This document shows, piece by piece, positions 43,151 through 51,943 of a DNA stretch of 64,000 nucleotides. Position numbers and translations under genes: made by a program. Position 1 is the first letter of the stretch, and every line of letters begins with the position of its first letter. Source of the stretch: an uncultured Tenacibaculum sp. (GTDB taxonomy: Bacteria; Bacteroidota; Bacteroidia; Flavobacteriales; Flavobacteriaceae); NCBI RefSeq assembly GCF_947494125.1, contig NZ_CANLTU010000001.1, positions 496,001 through 560,000 on the forward strand, given 5' to 3'. The notes beneath the pieces are model-generated. The model was not told the DNA's origin, ran no database searches, and saw only the letters and a list, made by a program, of their open reading frames with translations.

Positions 43151-44134
43151 ATGTTATTTAACAAATCAAAAGTTTATATTCTTGTTTTGTTGGTGTTTTT
43201 AAGTTGTAATAATTCAACAATGAATAAAGAGAAAAGCAAAAAAATAGTCATAGCACATAGGGGAGCTTCAGGATATTTACCTGAACATACTATGGAAGCA
43301 AAAGCAATGGCGTATGCTATGAATCCAGATTATATTGAACAAGATTTGGTACTAAGTAAAGATGATGTACCTATTGTTATTCATGATATTTATTTAGATG
43401 ATGTTACGAACGTTGCTCAAATATATCCAGATAAAAAAAGAGAAGATGGTCGTTATTATGTAATCGATTTTACTTTTAATGAATTACAACAGTTACAGGT
43501 GACTGAACGATTTAATCCAAAAACAGAGAAGCAGTTTTATCCAAAACGATTTCCAAAAGGGAAAGGGAGTTTTAAACTGCACTCTTTTCAACAGGAAATA
43601 GAATTGATTCAAGGATTAAATTATAGTACAGGAAAAAATATTGGAATTTATCCAGAGATTAAAAACCCAGAGTTTCATCGCCAAAGTGGAAAAAATATTG
43701 CAAAAATTGTTTTAGAAATTCTTGCTGATTATGATTATAAAACGAAAGAAGATAAATGTATTTTTCAGTGTTTTGATGCAAATGAATTAGAAAGAGTTAG
43801 AAAAGAATTAAAATCGGAATTATTTTTAGTACAATTAATTGAATATCCAGAAGAAACAACACAGTTAGCGCATTTTGCTACCTATGCTGATGGAATTGGT
43901 CCATGGTATAAGCAAATATTAGACAGCAAAGTTAATGAAGTATGGAAATTTACATCATTGGTAGAAGATGCTCATAAATTAGGATTGGTTGTACACCCGT
44001 ACACTTATAGAGCAGATCAACTTGAAGAATTTGCTTCATTTAATGAAATGATGCAAGTACTTTTTTATGAAGCAAATGTAGATGGTGGATTTACCGATTT
44101 TCCTGATAAAATGGTGAGCTTTTTATTTAAGTAG
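43151..44134 (+). CDS. Glycerophosphodiester phosphodiesterase (GlpQ-like lipoprotein)
   Basis: This 327-aa lipoprotein (lipobox Cys near residue 18, VFLSCNN) should split glycerophosphodiesters into glycerol-3-phosphate and an alcohol. The GDPD core starts with IAHRGASGYLPEHTMEA (about residues 34-50), followed by EQDLVLSKDDVPIVIHD (about 61-77), giving the metal and catalytic His/Glu/Asp residues of periplasmic GlpQ. I use the ATG at 43151 rather than the in-frame ATG at 43112, which falls in the T-tract of the terminator and would bury the signal. Its last 8 bp overlap the convergent ClC gene. Confidence 0.9.
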   Translation: MLFNKSKVYILVLLVFLSCNNSTMNKEKSKKIVIAHRGASGYLPEHTMEAKAMAYAMNPDYIEQDLVLSKDDVPIVIHDIYLDDVTNVAQIYPDKKREDGRYYVIDFTFNELQQLQVTERFNPKTEKQFYPKRFPKGKGSFKLHSFQQEIELIQGLNYSTGKNIGIYPEIKNPEFHRQSGKNIAKIVLEILADYDYKTKEDKCIFQCFDANELERVRKELKSELFLVQLIEYPEETTQLAHFATYADGIGPWYKQILDSKVNEVWKFTSLVEDAHKLGLVVHPYTYRADQLEEFASFNEMMQVLFYEANVDGGFTDFPDKMVSFLFK

Positions 44135-45902
44135 TTACCTCAATAAGTTTATTTCGATAAGCAGAAAGTAATTTAGATTTAGAAATGAAACCAACATATT
44201 TTTTGTTTTGTATAACAGGTAAGTTCCATGCGCCACTTTCTTTAAACTTTTGCATTACTTGTGCTACAGAATCATTGTAAAATATAATAGCAGGAGCGCT
44301 TCTCATAAAAGTTTCAACAGTTACTTTATCGTACATTTCACTATCAAACATAATTGGCCTAATATCATCTAATAAAACAATGCCTAAAAATTGTTTTTCG
44401 GCATCAACTACAGGAAAAATGTTTCGATTAGAATTTGATACTGATTTTTTAAGCATTTCTCCTAAAAGCATTTCAGAATGCACAGCTTTAAAATTAGTTT
44501 CAATTAATGAATTAATTTTCATCATCATTAATACATTTTTATCCTTATTATGAGTAATAAGCTCACCTCTTTTAGCTAATTCTATAGTATAAATAGAATT
44601 AGAAATAAAGTATTTAGTTACTGCAAAAGAAATAGCAGCAACTAACATTAGAGGCACAAATAAATCGTATCCACCAGTAATTTCAGCAATTAAGAAAATA
44701 GCCGTTAAAGGAGCGTGTAAAACACCAGCCATTAACCCAGTCATTCCAATTAAAGTAAAATTAGATTCTGACACATTTCCGCCTAATTGATTAATTATTT
44801 TTGCTGATACATTTCCTAAAGCACTACCCATAACCAAAGTTGGAATAAAAATACCACCAACACCACCAGCAGCAAACGTAGTTGTCATGGCAATAGCTTT
44901 AAATAAAGTAATTAATAGGAGGAAACCAATAACAACCCATACATTTTCAAAATTTACATCATAAGGAATATCTTCTAAAGCAGCTAAAGCATTCCCTTCC
45001 AATAAGCTATTAATTAAATTGTATCCTTCACCAAATAAAGGTGGTATTAAATACAGCATTAACCCAATAGCAATACCACCAAAAATTAATTTATGAATAG
45101 GTTTTTTAATTCGCTTGAAAAAATTAGTGATTGCAAAATATATTTTTGAAAAATAAACGGAAGCTATCCCAGTAGCAACACCTAGTATAACATAATAAAA
45201 AACATCTTTTATTTCAAAAGAATCAATTAATTCAAAACCTAATAGGGCATCTTTTTCAAAAAAGAAATAGGAGGTAACAACAGCAGAAACAGAAGCTAAT
45301 AACAAAGGAACTAATGATGCAAAAGCTAAATCTAAACTAAAAATTTCAACAGCAAAAATTATAGCAGCAACAGGAGCTTTAAACATGGACGACATAGCGC
45401 CGGCTGTAGCACAACCAATTAATAGCATCCTTGTTTTTCTGTTCATATGAAACAGTTGAGAAACAGTTGAGCCCAAAGCAGCTCCAGTACTTACAGCAGG
45501 GCCTTGTAAACCAACAGAACCACCAAATCCTACAGTAATAGGAGCCGTAATTAAAGAAGCATAAATTTTATATTTTTCTATAATACCACTTCTTTTAGAA
45601 ATAGCGTGAAGCGTAGTAGAAATACCATGACCTATTTCTTTTTTGATGAAACGTTTTTTTATGTAGTACACCAAAACCAATCCAATAATTGGGAAAATGA
45701 AATAAAGAGAATGGTGAATGTCTTTAATAAATTTTCCTTCTAAAATATTTTGAAAAAAAGAAGTAAGGTTCTTTAAAATAAGAGTTCCAATTCCTGCTAA
45801 AAAACCAACTAAAACACTTAAAACATATACAAATTGACGCTCGGAAATATTTTTATACCTCCAAATCAGTATTTTCTTAAATATGTTTTTAGTTTTTGGC
45901 AT
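44127..45902 (-). CDS. ClC family chloride channel/transporter with C-terminal CBS domains
   Basis: This 591-aa membrane protein has the ClC fold: a 10-plus-helix core to about residue 440 and a CBS pair (about 455-580). The selectivity segment that is GREGP in E. coli ClcA reads GSVGLQGPAVS here, so the gating Glu148 equivalent is Gln133; the internal proton-path Glu203 equivalent is Ile187 (AVEIF). Both changes suggest a proton-uncoupled chloride path. I use the ATG at 45902 (MPKTKN); the upstream TTG at 45921-45923 precedes a -7 element (TATATTTG, 45908-45915) that would put transcription start almost on that ATG. Confidence 0.9.
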   Translation of the reverse strand: MPKTKNIFKKILIWRYKNISERQFVYVLSVLVGFLAGIGTLILKNLTSFFQNILEGKFIKDIHHSLYFIFPIIGLVLVYYIKKRFIKKEIGHGISTTLHAISKRSGIIEKYKIYASLITAPITVGFGGSVGLQGPAVSTGAALGSTVSQLFHMNRKTRMLLIGCATAGAMSSMFKAPVAAIIFAVEIFSLDLAFASLVPLLLASVSAVVTSYFFFEKDALLGFELIDSFEIKDVFYYVILGVATGIASVYFSKIYFAITNFFKRIKKPIHKLIFGGIAIGLMLYLIPPLFGEGYNLINSLLEGNALAALEDIPYDVNFENVWVVIGFLLLITLFKAIAMTTTFAAGGVGGIFIPTLVMGSALGNVSAKIINQLGGNVSESNFTLIGMTGLMAGVLHAPLTAIFLIAEITGGYDLFVPLMLVAAISFAVTKYFISNSIYTIELAKRGELITHNKDKNVLMMMKINSLIETNFKAVHSEMLLGEMLKKSVSNSNRNIFPVVDAEKQFLGIVLLDDIRPIMFDSEMYDKVTVETFMRSAPAIIFYNDSVAQVMQKFKESGAWNLPVIQNKKYVGFISKSKLLSAYRNKLIEVTT

Positions 45903-45907
45903 GTATA

Positions 45908-45915
45908 CAAATATA
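45908..45915 (-). promoter_or_regulatory. -7 promoter element of the ClC gene, close to its start codon
   Basis: TATATTTG on the minus strand is followed by TATAC and the ATG at 45902, so the message would begin 0-3 nt before the start codon. Confidence 0.45.
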
Positions 45916-45990
45916 AACCACAAAACGGTAAACTAATTTTAATCTTCTATAAAATGTTTTCTGTATTTTTAACGTATAAAATATTTTCAG

Positions 45991-47487
45991 ATGTTAAAAA
46001 AATTAAAGCTTCCTACACCGCATACATTATTACTTTTAATAACTGCTGCTGTAGCTATTTTAACATGGTTTGTGCCAGCTGGGAAATATGATACTTTAAA
46101 ATACGATGCAAGTTCAAAACAGTTTGTAAAAACACATTTAGAAACAACTGAAAACCTTGATGCTACTCAAGAAACCTTAGAAAACCTTAATATTAATATT
46201 CCTATAGAAAAGTTTGTGTCTGGAGGAATTTATAAGCCAATTAGCATTCCAGGAACGTATCAGAAATTAGATCCGAAACCTCAAGGGTTTGTTGAGTTTA
46301 TAAAAGCACCAATAAAAGGTATTGTTGCTTCTGCTGATATTATTTTATTAGTATTAATTATTGGGGGAGTTATAGCGGTAATGAATCTTTCTGGAGCTTT
46401 TGATGCTGGAATTGCAAGTTTAGCATCTACTTTAAAAGGAAGAGAATATTGGCTTATTATAGTAGTAACTACATTAATAGCGATAGGAGGAACTACTTTT
46501 GGTTTAGCGGAAGAAACTATTGCTTTTTATCCAATTTTAATTCCAGTTTTCTTGGCAGCAAAATACGATGCTATAGTTGCCTTGGCTTGTATTTATATAG
46601 GTTCAAGTATTGGAACCATGTGTTCAACAGTAAATCCGTTTAGTGTAATTATAGCTTCAGATGCAGCAGGGATAAATTGGACTACTGGTTTAACAGGTAG
46701 GTTGTTAATGTTAATTGGAGGGGTTGTTATTTGTTTAATCTATATTATGAGATATGCAAATAGAGTTCAAAATGATGCATCAAAATCTATTATTTACGAT
46801 CAAAAAGAAATGATTGAGAGTTTGTTTGGTAGTTCAACATCTTCAAATAAAAAATTGAATACAAAATTACGATTGATACTTATTGTTTTTGCAATGTGTT
46901 TTGTTGTAATGATTTACGGTGTTTCTGTTTTAGGGTGGTGGTTTGAAGAAATGACCGCTGTGTTTTTAGTAGGAGCAATTATCATTGGAATTTTAGCTCA
47001 AATTAAAGAAGCAACTTTTGTGACTACTTTTATAAAAGGAGCTAATGATTTATTAGGAGTGGCATTTATTATTGGTATTGCAAGAGGTGTTTCTGTAGTT
47101 ATGGAAAACGGGCTAATGAGCGATACACTTTTATACCATGCAAGTAGTGTAACTCAAGGAATGCCTAAAGGTATCTTTGCAAATGCGATGCTTTTTATTT
47201 ATTCAGGATTGTCGTTTTTTATACCTAGTTCATCAGGAATGGCAGTTTTAACAATGCCAATTATGTCGCCTTTAGCAGATACCGTTGGTATTGGTAGAGA
47301 AATTATTGTAAATGCATATCAATATGGAATGGGACTGTTTGCTTTTATAAATCCAACAGGATTAATTCTAGCATCATTAGCCATTGTGAAAATAGGATAT
47401 GATAAATGGTTGAAGTTTGTAATTCCGTTAGTAATTATTCTAACAATTTTTACAATGCTAGTTTTAACTGTACAAGTATATTTATAA
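45991..47487 (+). CDS. YfcC family/C4-dicarboxylate-type carrier
   Basis: This 498-aa protein has about 12 hydrophobic helices and fits the YfcC/DcuC (C4-dicarboxylate anaerobic carrier) family. The start PTPHTLLLLITAAVAILTWFVPAGKYD (residues about 8-34) is characteristic of YfcC, as is the FIPSSSGMAVLTMPIMSPLAD segment (about residues 410-430). A large periplasmic loop (about 35-110) follows helix 1. YfcC members have been linked to amino-acid or dipeptide and dicarboxylate transport, and the true substrate cannot be told. It is divergent from the ClC gene across 88 bp and ended by a strong terminator. Confidence 0.85.
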   Translation: MLKKLKLPTPHTLLLLITAAVAILTWFVPAGKYDTLKYDASSKQFVKTHLETTENLDATQETLENLNINIPIEKFVSGGIYKPISIPGTYQKLDPKPQGFVEFIKAPIKGIVASADIILLVLIIGGVIAVMNLSGAFDAGIASLASTLKGREYWLIIVVTTLIAIGGTTFGLAEETIAFYPILIPVFLAAKYDAIVALACIYIGSSIGTMCSTVNPFSVIIASDAAGINWTTGLTGRLLMLIGGVVICLIYIMRYANRVQNDASKSIIYDQKEMIESLFGSSTSSNKKLNTKLRLILIVFAMCFVVMIYGVSVLGWWFEEMTAVFLVGAIIIGILAQIKEATFVTTFIKGANDLLGVAFIIGIARGVSVVMENGLMSDTLLYHASSVTQGMPKGIFANAMLFIYSGLSFFIPSSSGMAVLTMPIMSPLADTVGIGREIIVNAYQYGMGLFAFINPTGLILASLAIVKIGYDKWLKFVIPLVIILTIFTMLVLTVQVYL

Positions 47488-47489
47488 AT

Positions 47490-47526
47490 ACAAAACCCCG
47501 TTCTAAATTTAGAACGGGGTTTTGTA
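47490..47526. terminator. Bidirectional terminator after the YfcC gene
   Basis: ACAAAACCCCGTTCTAAA / TTTAGAACGGGGTTTTGT is a perfect GC-rich hairpin. It also faces the convergent DUF6503 gene. Confidence 0.9.
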
Positions 47527-47540
47527 TTACAAATGATTAA

Positions 47541-48245
47541 TTATTTAGCACTTAAATGATCGGTGCCTAAATAGCCATTGTTTTTATTGTAGTACCAGGC
47601 TCTGTTTTTAGGAAATTTTATTCCGTTTATAGTTTCTTCTTCGGTTAATAAAATATATTCACCACTAGTTGGTTTGTCTTTAAAAAACTGATATACTTCC
47701 ATCGCATAAGTCTTTGGATTAAAATAAAAATACCAAGTGTCTTTACCAACAGCTTTATCATATGTAGCTTTTAGAACTAAGTACTCTTTACCTTTAAAAT
47801 TTTTACGTACTACTTTATTGTCAATAATAGTTCCGTTGTCTTTTAATTTCATTGGAAGCCCGAACAAATAAGTGTAATAATTCTTATATAAATTAGCACT
47901 ATCGCAACTTAGTTTGTGTTCTTTTTTAATTTCTTCAGAGAGATTTCCTTCTCCATTAAACGTTATTTTACAAGCATCTTTAGTAACTGTATACTCAGTA
48001 GTATTTTCTCCTCGAGTTGCTTTTACGTAAAAGTATTCTTGAGGTAAGTTAATTTTTATTTCGCTATCACGATTAGGTTTGTTTGGAGTTTTCATTGTTA
48101 CAAACAAAGTTCCGTTAAACGTTTGCCAAGCGTTATTAGGGTCGTGGTATTGAATAGCTTTGTCTAATAACTCCTTTCCTGTAATTTCTTGTGAAAATAG
48201 TTGTACAGTAATTAGTAATAAGAAAAGTGTGGTTAGTTTTTTCAT
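47541..48245 (-). CDS. DUF6503 family secreted protein
   Basis: This 234-aa protein has a signal peptide (about residues 1-18, ending LFSQ), so it should be exported. The rest is a beta-rich domain; the segments DKAIQYHDPNNAWQTFNGTL and TWYFYFNPKTYAMEVYQFFKD fit the Bacteroidota family DUF6503, a set of LolA-like or outer-membrane lipoprotein sorting-like proteins of unknown function. It lies 4 bp after the TPR lipoprotein gene, probably in one operon with it. Confidence 0.75.
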   Translation of the reverse strand: MKKLTTLFLLLITVQLFSQEITGKELLDKAIQYHDPNNAWQTFNGTLFVTMKTPNKPNRDSEIKINLPQEYFYVKATRGENTTEYTVTKDACKITFNGEGNLSEEIKKEHKLSCDSANLYKNYYTYLFGLPMKLKDNGTIIDNKVVRKNFKGKEYLVLKATYDKAVGKDTWYFYFNPKTYAMEVYQFFKDKPTSGEYILLTEEETINGIKFPKNRAWYYNKNNGYLGTDHLSAK

Positions 48246-48249
48246 GATA

Positions 48250-49080
48250 TTATTGTTTAGATAAAGAGGATTTTAAGTTGGTTAGGTCTCCCAAATATAA
48301 CTGTCTTAAAGTTTCTACGTAGGGTCTTTTATTATAGTATCCGTTATTAAAGTCTTTAAGAGCAGCATCAATCATAGATTTAGCTTCTTCAATCTCTCCT
48401 TGTTTTTTTAATATGAAAGCTTTGTAATATTTTCCGTCTGCACTAAAACCATAAGAGTTTTTTATAAGGCGATCAAAACAAGCTTGTGCTTTTTCGTGGT
48501 TTTCTAATTCAAGATAAGCAATACCTTGGTATAAAAAAGCGGTAACATCAACAGAGTTCTCGCTAAAATCTTTAATTTCTTTGGTAATGTATTTATCAAA
48601 ATAAAAAATAGACTTTTTATAATCTTTTAAGCCTAGATAAGCAATACCCCGCCAAGCATCAACACTAAGCCCTTGAGGAGCATCTATAAAATTAGGTGTT
48701 AAAACATCACTAGCATCAAAATCTGCAATAGCTTTTTTATAATCTCTATAAAACCATAAATATAAATAACCGCGCCATGGAATTCTTTTTACGGAATCTA
48801 ATTTTACAGCTTTATCATATTGAGGTAACCATTTATGAGGCATTCCTCTTTTTAAATGAGCAACTGATAGTTCGTAAACAGCTTGTTCATAAGTAGGATC
48901 TATTTCAATCGCTTCAACAATTCCATTTTGAAAAGGAGTAGAGCCTTGTCTAAACATTACGGCTTCTTTATATCTTTTTTCAGCAAGTTGTCTTTTGTTA
49001 GCTGTATTTGTTTCATTTTTACAAGAGAACATTAAAATAAGAACAATAAGACTAAGGGATAATTTCAGTAACTTTTCCAT
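48250..49080 (-). CDS. TPR-repeat lipoprotein
   Basis: This 276-aa protein starts with a lipoprotein signal (Cys near residue 20, LMFSCKNE) and continues with tetratricopeptide repeats, seen for instance in YEQAVYELSVAHLKRGMPHKWLPQYDKAVKLD and AFLYQGIAYLELENHEKAQACFDRL. It is probably an envelope scaffold. Its start overlaps the end of the preceding gene by 29 bp in another frame, which points to translational coupling. No enzymatic motif is visible. Confidence 0.8.
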   Translation of the reverse strand: MEKLLKLSLSLIVLILMFSCKNETNTANKRQLAEKRYKEAVMFRQGSTPFQNGIVEAIEIDPTYEQAVYELSVAHLKRGMPHKWLPQYDKAVKLDSVKRIPWRGYLYLWFYRDYKKAIADFDASDVLTPNFIDAPQGLSVDAWRGIAYLGLKDYKKSIFYFDKYITKEIKDFSENSVDVTAFLYQGIAYLELENHEKAQACFDRLIKNSYGFSADGKYYKAFILKKQGEIEEAKSMIDAALKDFNNGYYNKRPYVETLRQLYLGDLTNLKSSLSKQ

Positions 49081-49609
49081 TTTCTATTCTATAAGAGATA
49101 TACATATAATAATTATAAGGCTTGTTTTCGAATGTAATAACATTCCAGTGATTAGAGTTTGAAGTAAACTTAAAAAGGTCATCTACCATTTTAGAGTTTA
49201 AAGGAGTTTCTTTTAAATCTAAATCCATTTGAACAATTTCAAACCAACCAGCATTTCCTTCACAATTCACTAAAAAGCGAAAGTTCAAATATCCAGAGTC
49301 TGAATAATTACTACTTGCATTAAACCTAGCGTTAAGTGTATCTCTAAATTGTTTTTTTGAGCCCTTAAATGCTTCTAAACTGGCACTACTATAAGTATGT
49401 ATAATTCCAATGTCTTTACATAACTTGTAGGTGTCGTTTAAAAGAGCTTTGTCTGTATCTATGTAACCAACATAATGTTTAAAAGGTTTGTTTTCGGTAT
49501 CGTATGCTTTTTTAACATAGAGATATCCATAGAGAGCTAAACCAGCTATTGCAACTATAATAGAGGCTAAGCCTATTAGAATTATTTTAAAGACTTTCTT
49601 TTTTTTCAT
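49052..49609 (-). CDS. Membrane-anchored protein with a TonB-C-like domain (hypothetical)
   Basis: This 185-aa protein has an N-terminal membrane helix (about residues 8-30) and an exported domain. The segment LNFRFLVNCEGNAGWFEIVQMDLDL followed by WNVITFENKPYNYYMYISYRIENGKVTEIIP recalls the C-terminal domain of TonB, with its paired beta strands and a terminal strand GK.TEIIP. I could not confirm this. It overlaps the TPR lipoprotein gene by 29 bp and starts 40 bp after the ArsR-like gene. Confidence 0.6.
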   Translation of the reverse strand: MKKKKVFKIILIGLASIIVAIAGLALYGYLYVKKAYDTENKPFKHYVGYIDTDKALLNDTYKLCKDIGIIHTYSSASLEAFKGSKKQFRDTLNARFNASSNYSDSGYLNFRFLVNCEGNAGWFEIVQMDLDLKETPLNSKMVDDLFKFTSNSNHWNVITFENKPYNYYMYISYRIENGKVTEIIP

Positions 49610-49649
49610 AAAAGTGAAAATACTAAAAAATATTATACCCTCTTCTGTA

Positions 49650-50339
49650 TTATAAATCTATATTTAAAAGCTGCTTTAAATGTTGTTTTCCTTTAGCAGT
49701 AATGATAAGTTCTCTGGTGTTTTTATGTTTCCGAAACCAATCTTCTTTTAATAGAGTTTCTAAGAAAACATCACCTAAAGCACCAGCCAAATGATGTTTT
49801 CTTTCACTCCAATCTAAGCACTGATGCGCAAAAGACCTTTTTAAGTTTTGAGTTTCATCTATATTAATATCTAATTTTAAAAACCATTGTTTGCCAGTGG
49901 CGGTAACAATATATTCTTTGTTTAAAGGAGAAATAATATTATGAGAAATTAATGCTTCGGTAATTATTACACCCACTTCACCAGCTAGGTGATTGTAGCA
50001 TGTTCTTGCATAGGTAAAAGCTGAAGCTTTAGGTTTTTTGACTTTCTTGTAGTCTTGTTGCAAAGACAATAAACTAGCCATAGATTCTATTACTTGCGCA
50101 ACATCAGGAGAACTAAACTTATAATATCGGTGCCTCCCTTGTTTTTCTACAGAGAGAATGTTTTTTTGAAGAAGTTTCGCCAAGTGATTGCTTGCCGATT
50201 GTAAAGAAATACCACTACAATTAGCTAATTCAGTTGCGGTATACGCTCTTCCATCTAATAAATTCCAAAGCATGATGGCTCTAGATTTATCACCTAAAAG
50301 ACTTGCTATTTCGCTAAAATCGTTTTCTAAACTTTCCAT
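49650..50339 (-). CDS. ArsR-like winged-helix transcriptional regulator
   Basis: This 229-aa regulator has an N-terminal winged helix (about residues 8-82) with SRAIMLWNLLDGRAYTATELANCSGISLQSASNHLAKLLQKNIL and the wing segment RHRYYKFSSPD. The rest, about 140 residues, is longer than in metal-sensing ArsR proteins, and no Cys pair for metal binding is seen in the helix. The domain order suggests an ArsR/HTH_20-type sensor of another signal. It starts 3 bp after the DinB gene, so the two are coupled. Confidence 0.85.
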   Translation of the reverse strand: MESLENDFSEIASLLGDKSRAIMLWNLLDGRAYTATELANCSGISLQSASNHLAKLLQKNILSVEKQGRHRYYKFSSPDVAQVIESMASLLSLQQDYKKVKKPKASAFTYARTCYNHLAGEVGVIITEALISHNIISPLNKEYIVTATGKQWFLKLDINIDETQNLKRSFAHQCLDWSERKHHLAGALGDVFLETLLKEDWFRKHKNTRELIITAKGKQHLKQLLNIDL

Positions 50340-50342
50340 AGA

Positions 50343-50813
50343 TTAATCCCAAACTTGGGGTCTTTTAATACCTAAAGTTCTTAAATAACTTAATAATTGA
50401 CCTGTATGCACAGCTTCATGGTATACCATTCTATTTAAATAATCGCCTAATAATTTTACTTGATTCACTTCCTCTCTATGAATAACAATGTCTTTTAAAT
50501 CATTTTCAGACAGTTGTGTTATCATCGTGTAAAGTTCAACTTGATACGCTTCTGCGAATTGTAATTCGTAATCAACATCAATATAATCTAAGTCTTTCCA
50601 AGGCGATACATAATCGCCTAAATTACCTCTATTTTTTATAATTGTATGAAATAAATGTTCGGCTTCTAATACATGTCGAACCATTTCAATACAACTCAAT
50701 GCTTTTGCATCTGGTTTCCAGTGTAGGTGTTCAGAAGGAATTCCTTTCCACAAGTTAATACTTCTTCTTCTGGTTTCTTTAAAGTTTAATAAAATAATTG
50801 ATTTTGACTCCAT
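50343..50813 (-). CDS. DinB family protein
   Basis: This 156-aa protein has the four-helix DinB/YfiT-like bundle that binds one metal through His residues: His48 in VRHVLEAEHL is in the first part, and VYHEAVHTGQLLSYL (about residues 129-143) supplies the later His pair. Such proteins are putative metal-dependent thiol transferases or hydrolases; the exact role of this one is unknown. It heads the minus-strand operon with the ArsR-like gene (3-bp gap). A -7 element TACCTTTG lies 16 bp upstream. Confidence 0.83.
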   Translation of the reverse strand: MESKSIILLNFKETRRRSINLWKGIPSEHLHWKPDAKALSCIEMVRHVLEAEHLFHTIIKNRGNLGDYVSPWKDLDYIDVDYELQFAEAYQVELYTMITQLSENDLKDIVIHREEVNQVKLLGDYLNRMVYHEAVHTGQLLSYLRTLGIKRPQVWD

Positions 50814-50829
50814 GTGTTTTCCTTTTTAG

Positions 50830-50837
50830 CAAAGGTA
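50830..50837 (-). promoter_or_regulatory. -7 promoter element of the DinB/ArsR-like operon
   Basis: TACCTTTG on the minus strand, 16 bp before the ATG, is a strong match to TAnnTTTG. Confidence 0.5.
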
Positions 50838-50929
50838 AATTAGGAGGAGTTTTTATAGTTCATTTTAAAATGAAGTATTAATGTTTTTGTTGTTTTTTCT
50901 TTGTCGAGGTCATAAATCAATGAATAATT

Positions 50930-51403
50930 ATGAAAAACGAATATAAGTATACAGCGGGGGTAACTTGGACAGGGAATAATGGGAAAGGAACATTAAATTA
51001 TAGTAGTTATGATAGAAGTTATACCATAAGCGTAAATGATAAACCACAAATTTTAGGTTCATCTGATGTTGCCTTTAAAGGAGATGCTAAAAAACACAAT
51101 CCGGAAGAACTTTTAGTTACAGCGATTGCATCATGTCATATGCTTTGGTATTTACATTTATGTTCAGAAGAAAATGTGATCATAACAGCTTATAAAGACA
51201 ATATTTCTGGTATTATGAAACTCAATAACGATGGAAAAGGTTGTTTTTCTAAAGTTATTTTAAATCCTACAGTTACGGTTTTAGAAGCCTCTATGAGAGA
51301 GAAAGCAATAGAATTACATCAAAAAGCGAATGAATATTGTTTCATCGCTAATTCAGTTAATTTTACAATTGAACACAAGCCAATATGTATTGTTAAGACC
51401 TAA
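50930..51403 (+). CDS. OsmC family peroxidase-like protein
   Basis: This 157-aa protein is of the OsmC/Ohr family, which reduces organic hydroperoxides with a reactive Cys pair. The pair is Cys69 (ASCHM) and Cys137 (NEYCFIANS), and the conserved Glu of NPEELLVTA is at residue 59 or 60. The layout fits the OsmC rather than the Ohr branch. It is divergent from the DinB operon over 116 bp and ended by a perfect terminator. No regulator gene such as ohrR is adjacent, although the ArsR-like gene is close. Confidence 0.88.
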   Translation: MKNEYKYTAGVTWTGNNGKGTLNYSSYDRSYTISVNDKPQILGSSDVAFKGDAKKHNPEELLVTAIASCHMLWYLHLCSEENVIITAYKDNISGIMKLNNDGKGCFSKVILNPTVTVLEASMREKAIELHQKANEYCFIANSVNFTIEHKPICIVKT

Positions 51404-51407
51404 AAAA

Positions 51408-51441
51408 TAAAACCCCGTTCTTAACTAAGAACGGGGTTTAT
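51408..51441. terminator. Bidirectional terminator after the OsmC gene
   Basis: TAAAACCCCGTTCTTA / TAAGAACGGGGTTTAT is a perfect hairpin whose stem resembles that at 47490-47526. It also faces the convergent lipocalin-like gene. Confidence 0.88.
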
Positions 51442-51459
51442 GTTTATCTTTTTGTATTA

Positions 51460-51930
51460 TTATTTATAATACTGTATTCCTTTTGCACCTAATTCATCAC
51501 CATTAATAAATACAACAAATTCCTCTGTCATAGTTAAAGCTAGTTGAGAATCACTAACAGAAATGGTATACGTGTGAACATCATCAGAAGATTCTGCTGG
51601 GTTAGGAATTACTATTTTTAATTTGTCATTCGTTAATTCCCACGTAAATTTCACAGTAGTTTTTGTTTTCCTTGTAACAAACCCTTCTCCATTCTCATTA
51701 AACTCTAGAGAAAGTTCATTGTAGTTATTGTCCACTACATTCTCAAAATCTTCAGAGGTATATTTTTTACTGTTGTTAGAAGAATCTAAAAACTTGAAGT
51801 TCTTAAAGATCCATGTTTTCTTTGTTAAGTTTTGCTTATCTGATAGTTTAACATTTGTGTCATTGTCTGAACAAGAAATGTTAACGATTAAGCAGATAAG
51901 CAATACTCCTAAAATTTTTATTTTTTTCAT
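51460..51930 (-). CDS. Lipocalin-like lipoprotein
   Basis: This 156-aa protein has a lipoprotein signal with Cys20 (LIVNISCSDND). The following domain is made of alternating beta strands with motifs WIFKNFKF near the start, LSLEFNENGEGFVT and KFTWELTNDKLKIVI, as seen in the lipocalin-like Bacteroidota lipoproteins. A small calyx fold binding a lipid or cell-surface ligand is likely, but there is no direct evidence. It lies 13 bp after the aspS stop on the same strand. Confidence 0.65.
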   Translation of the reverse strand: MKKIKILGVLLICLIVNISCSDNDTNVKLSDKQNLTKKTWIFKNFKFLDSSNNSKKYTSEDFENVVDNNYNELSLEFNENGEGFVTRKTKTTVKFTWELTNDKLKIVIPNPAESSDDVHTYTISVSDSQLALTMTEEFVVFINGDELGAKGIQYYK

Positions 51931-51943
51931 AGCGTTTAATATT

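Noticed and set aside
47490..51441. Near-identical CCCCGTTCT hairpins at 47490 and 51408 as inverted ends of a mobile element spanning the cluster between them
   Set aside because: Both are perfect terminators placed between convergent genes, there is no transposase or target duplication, and their loops differ.
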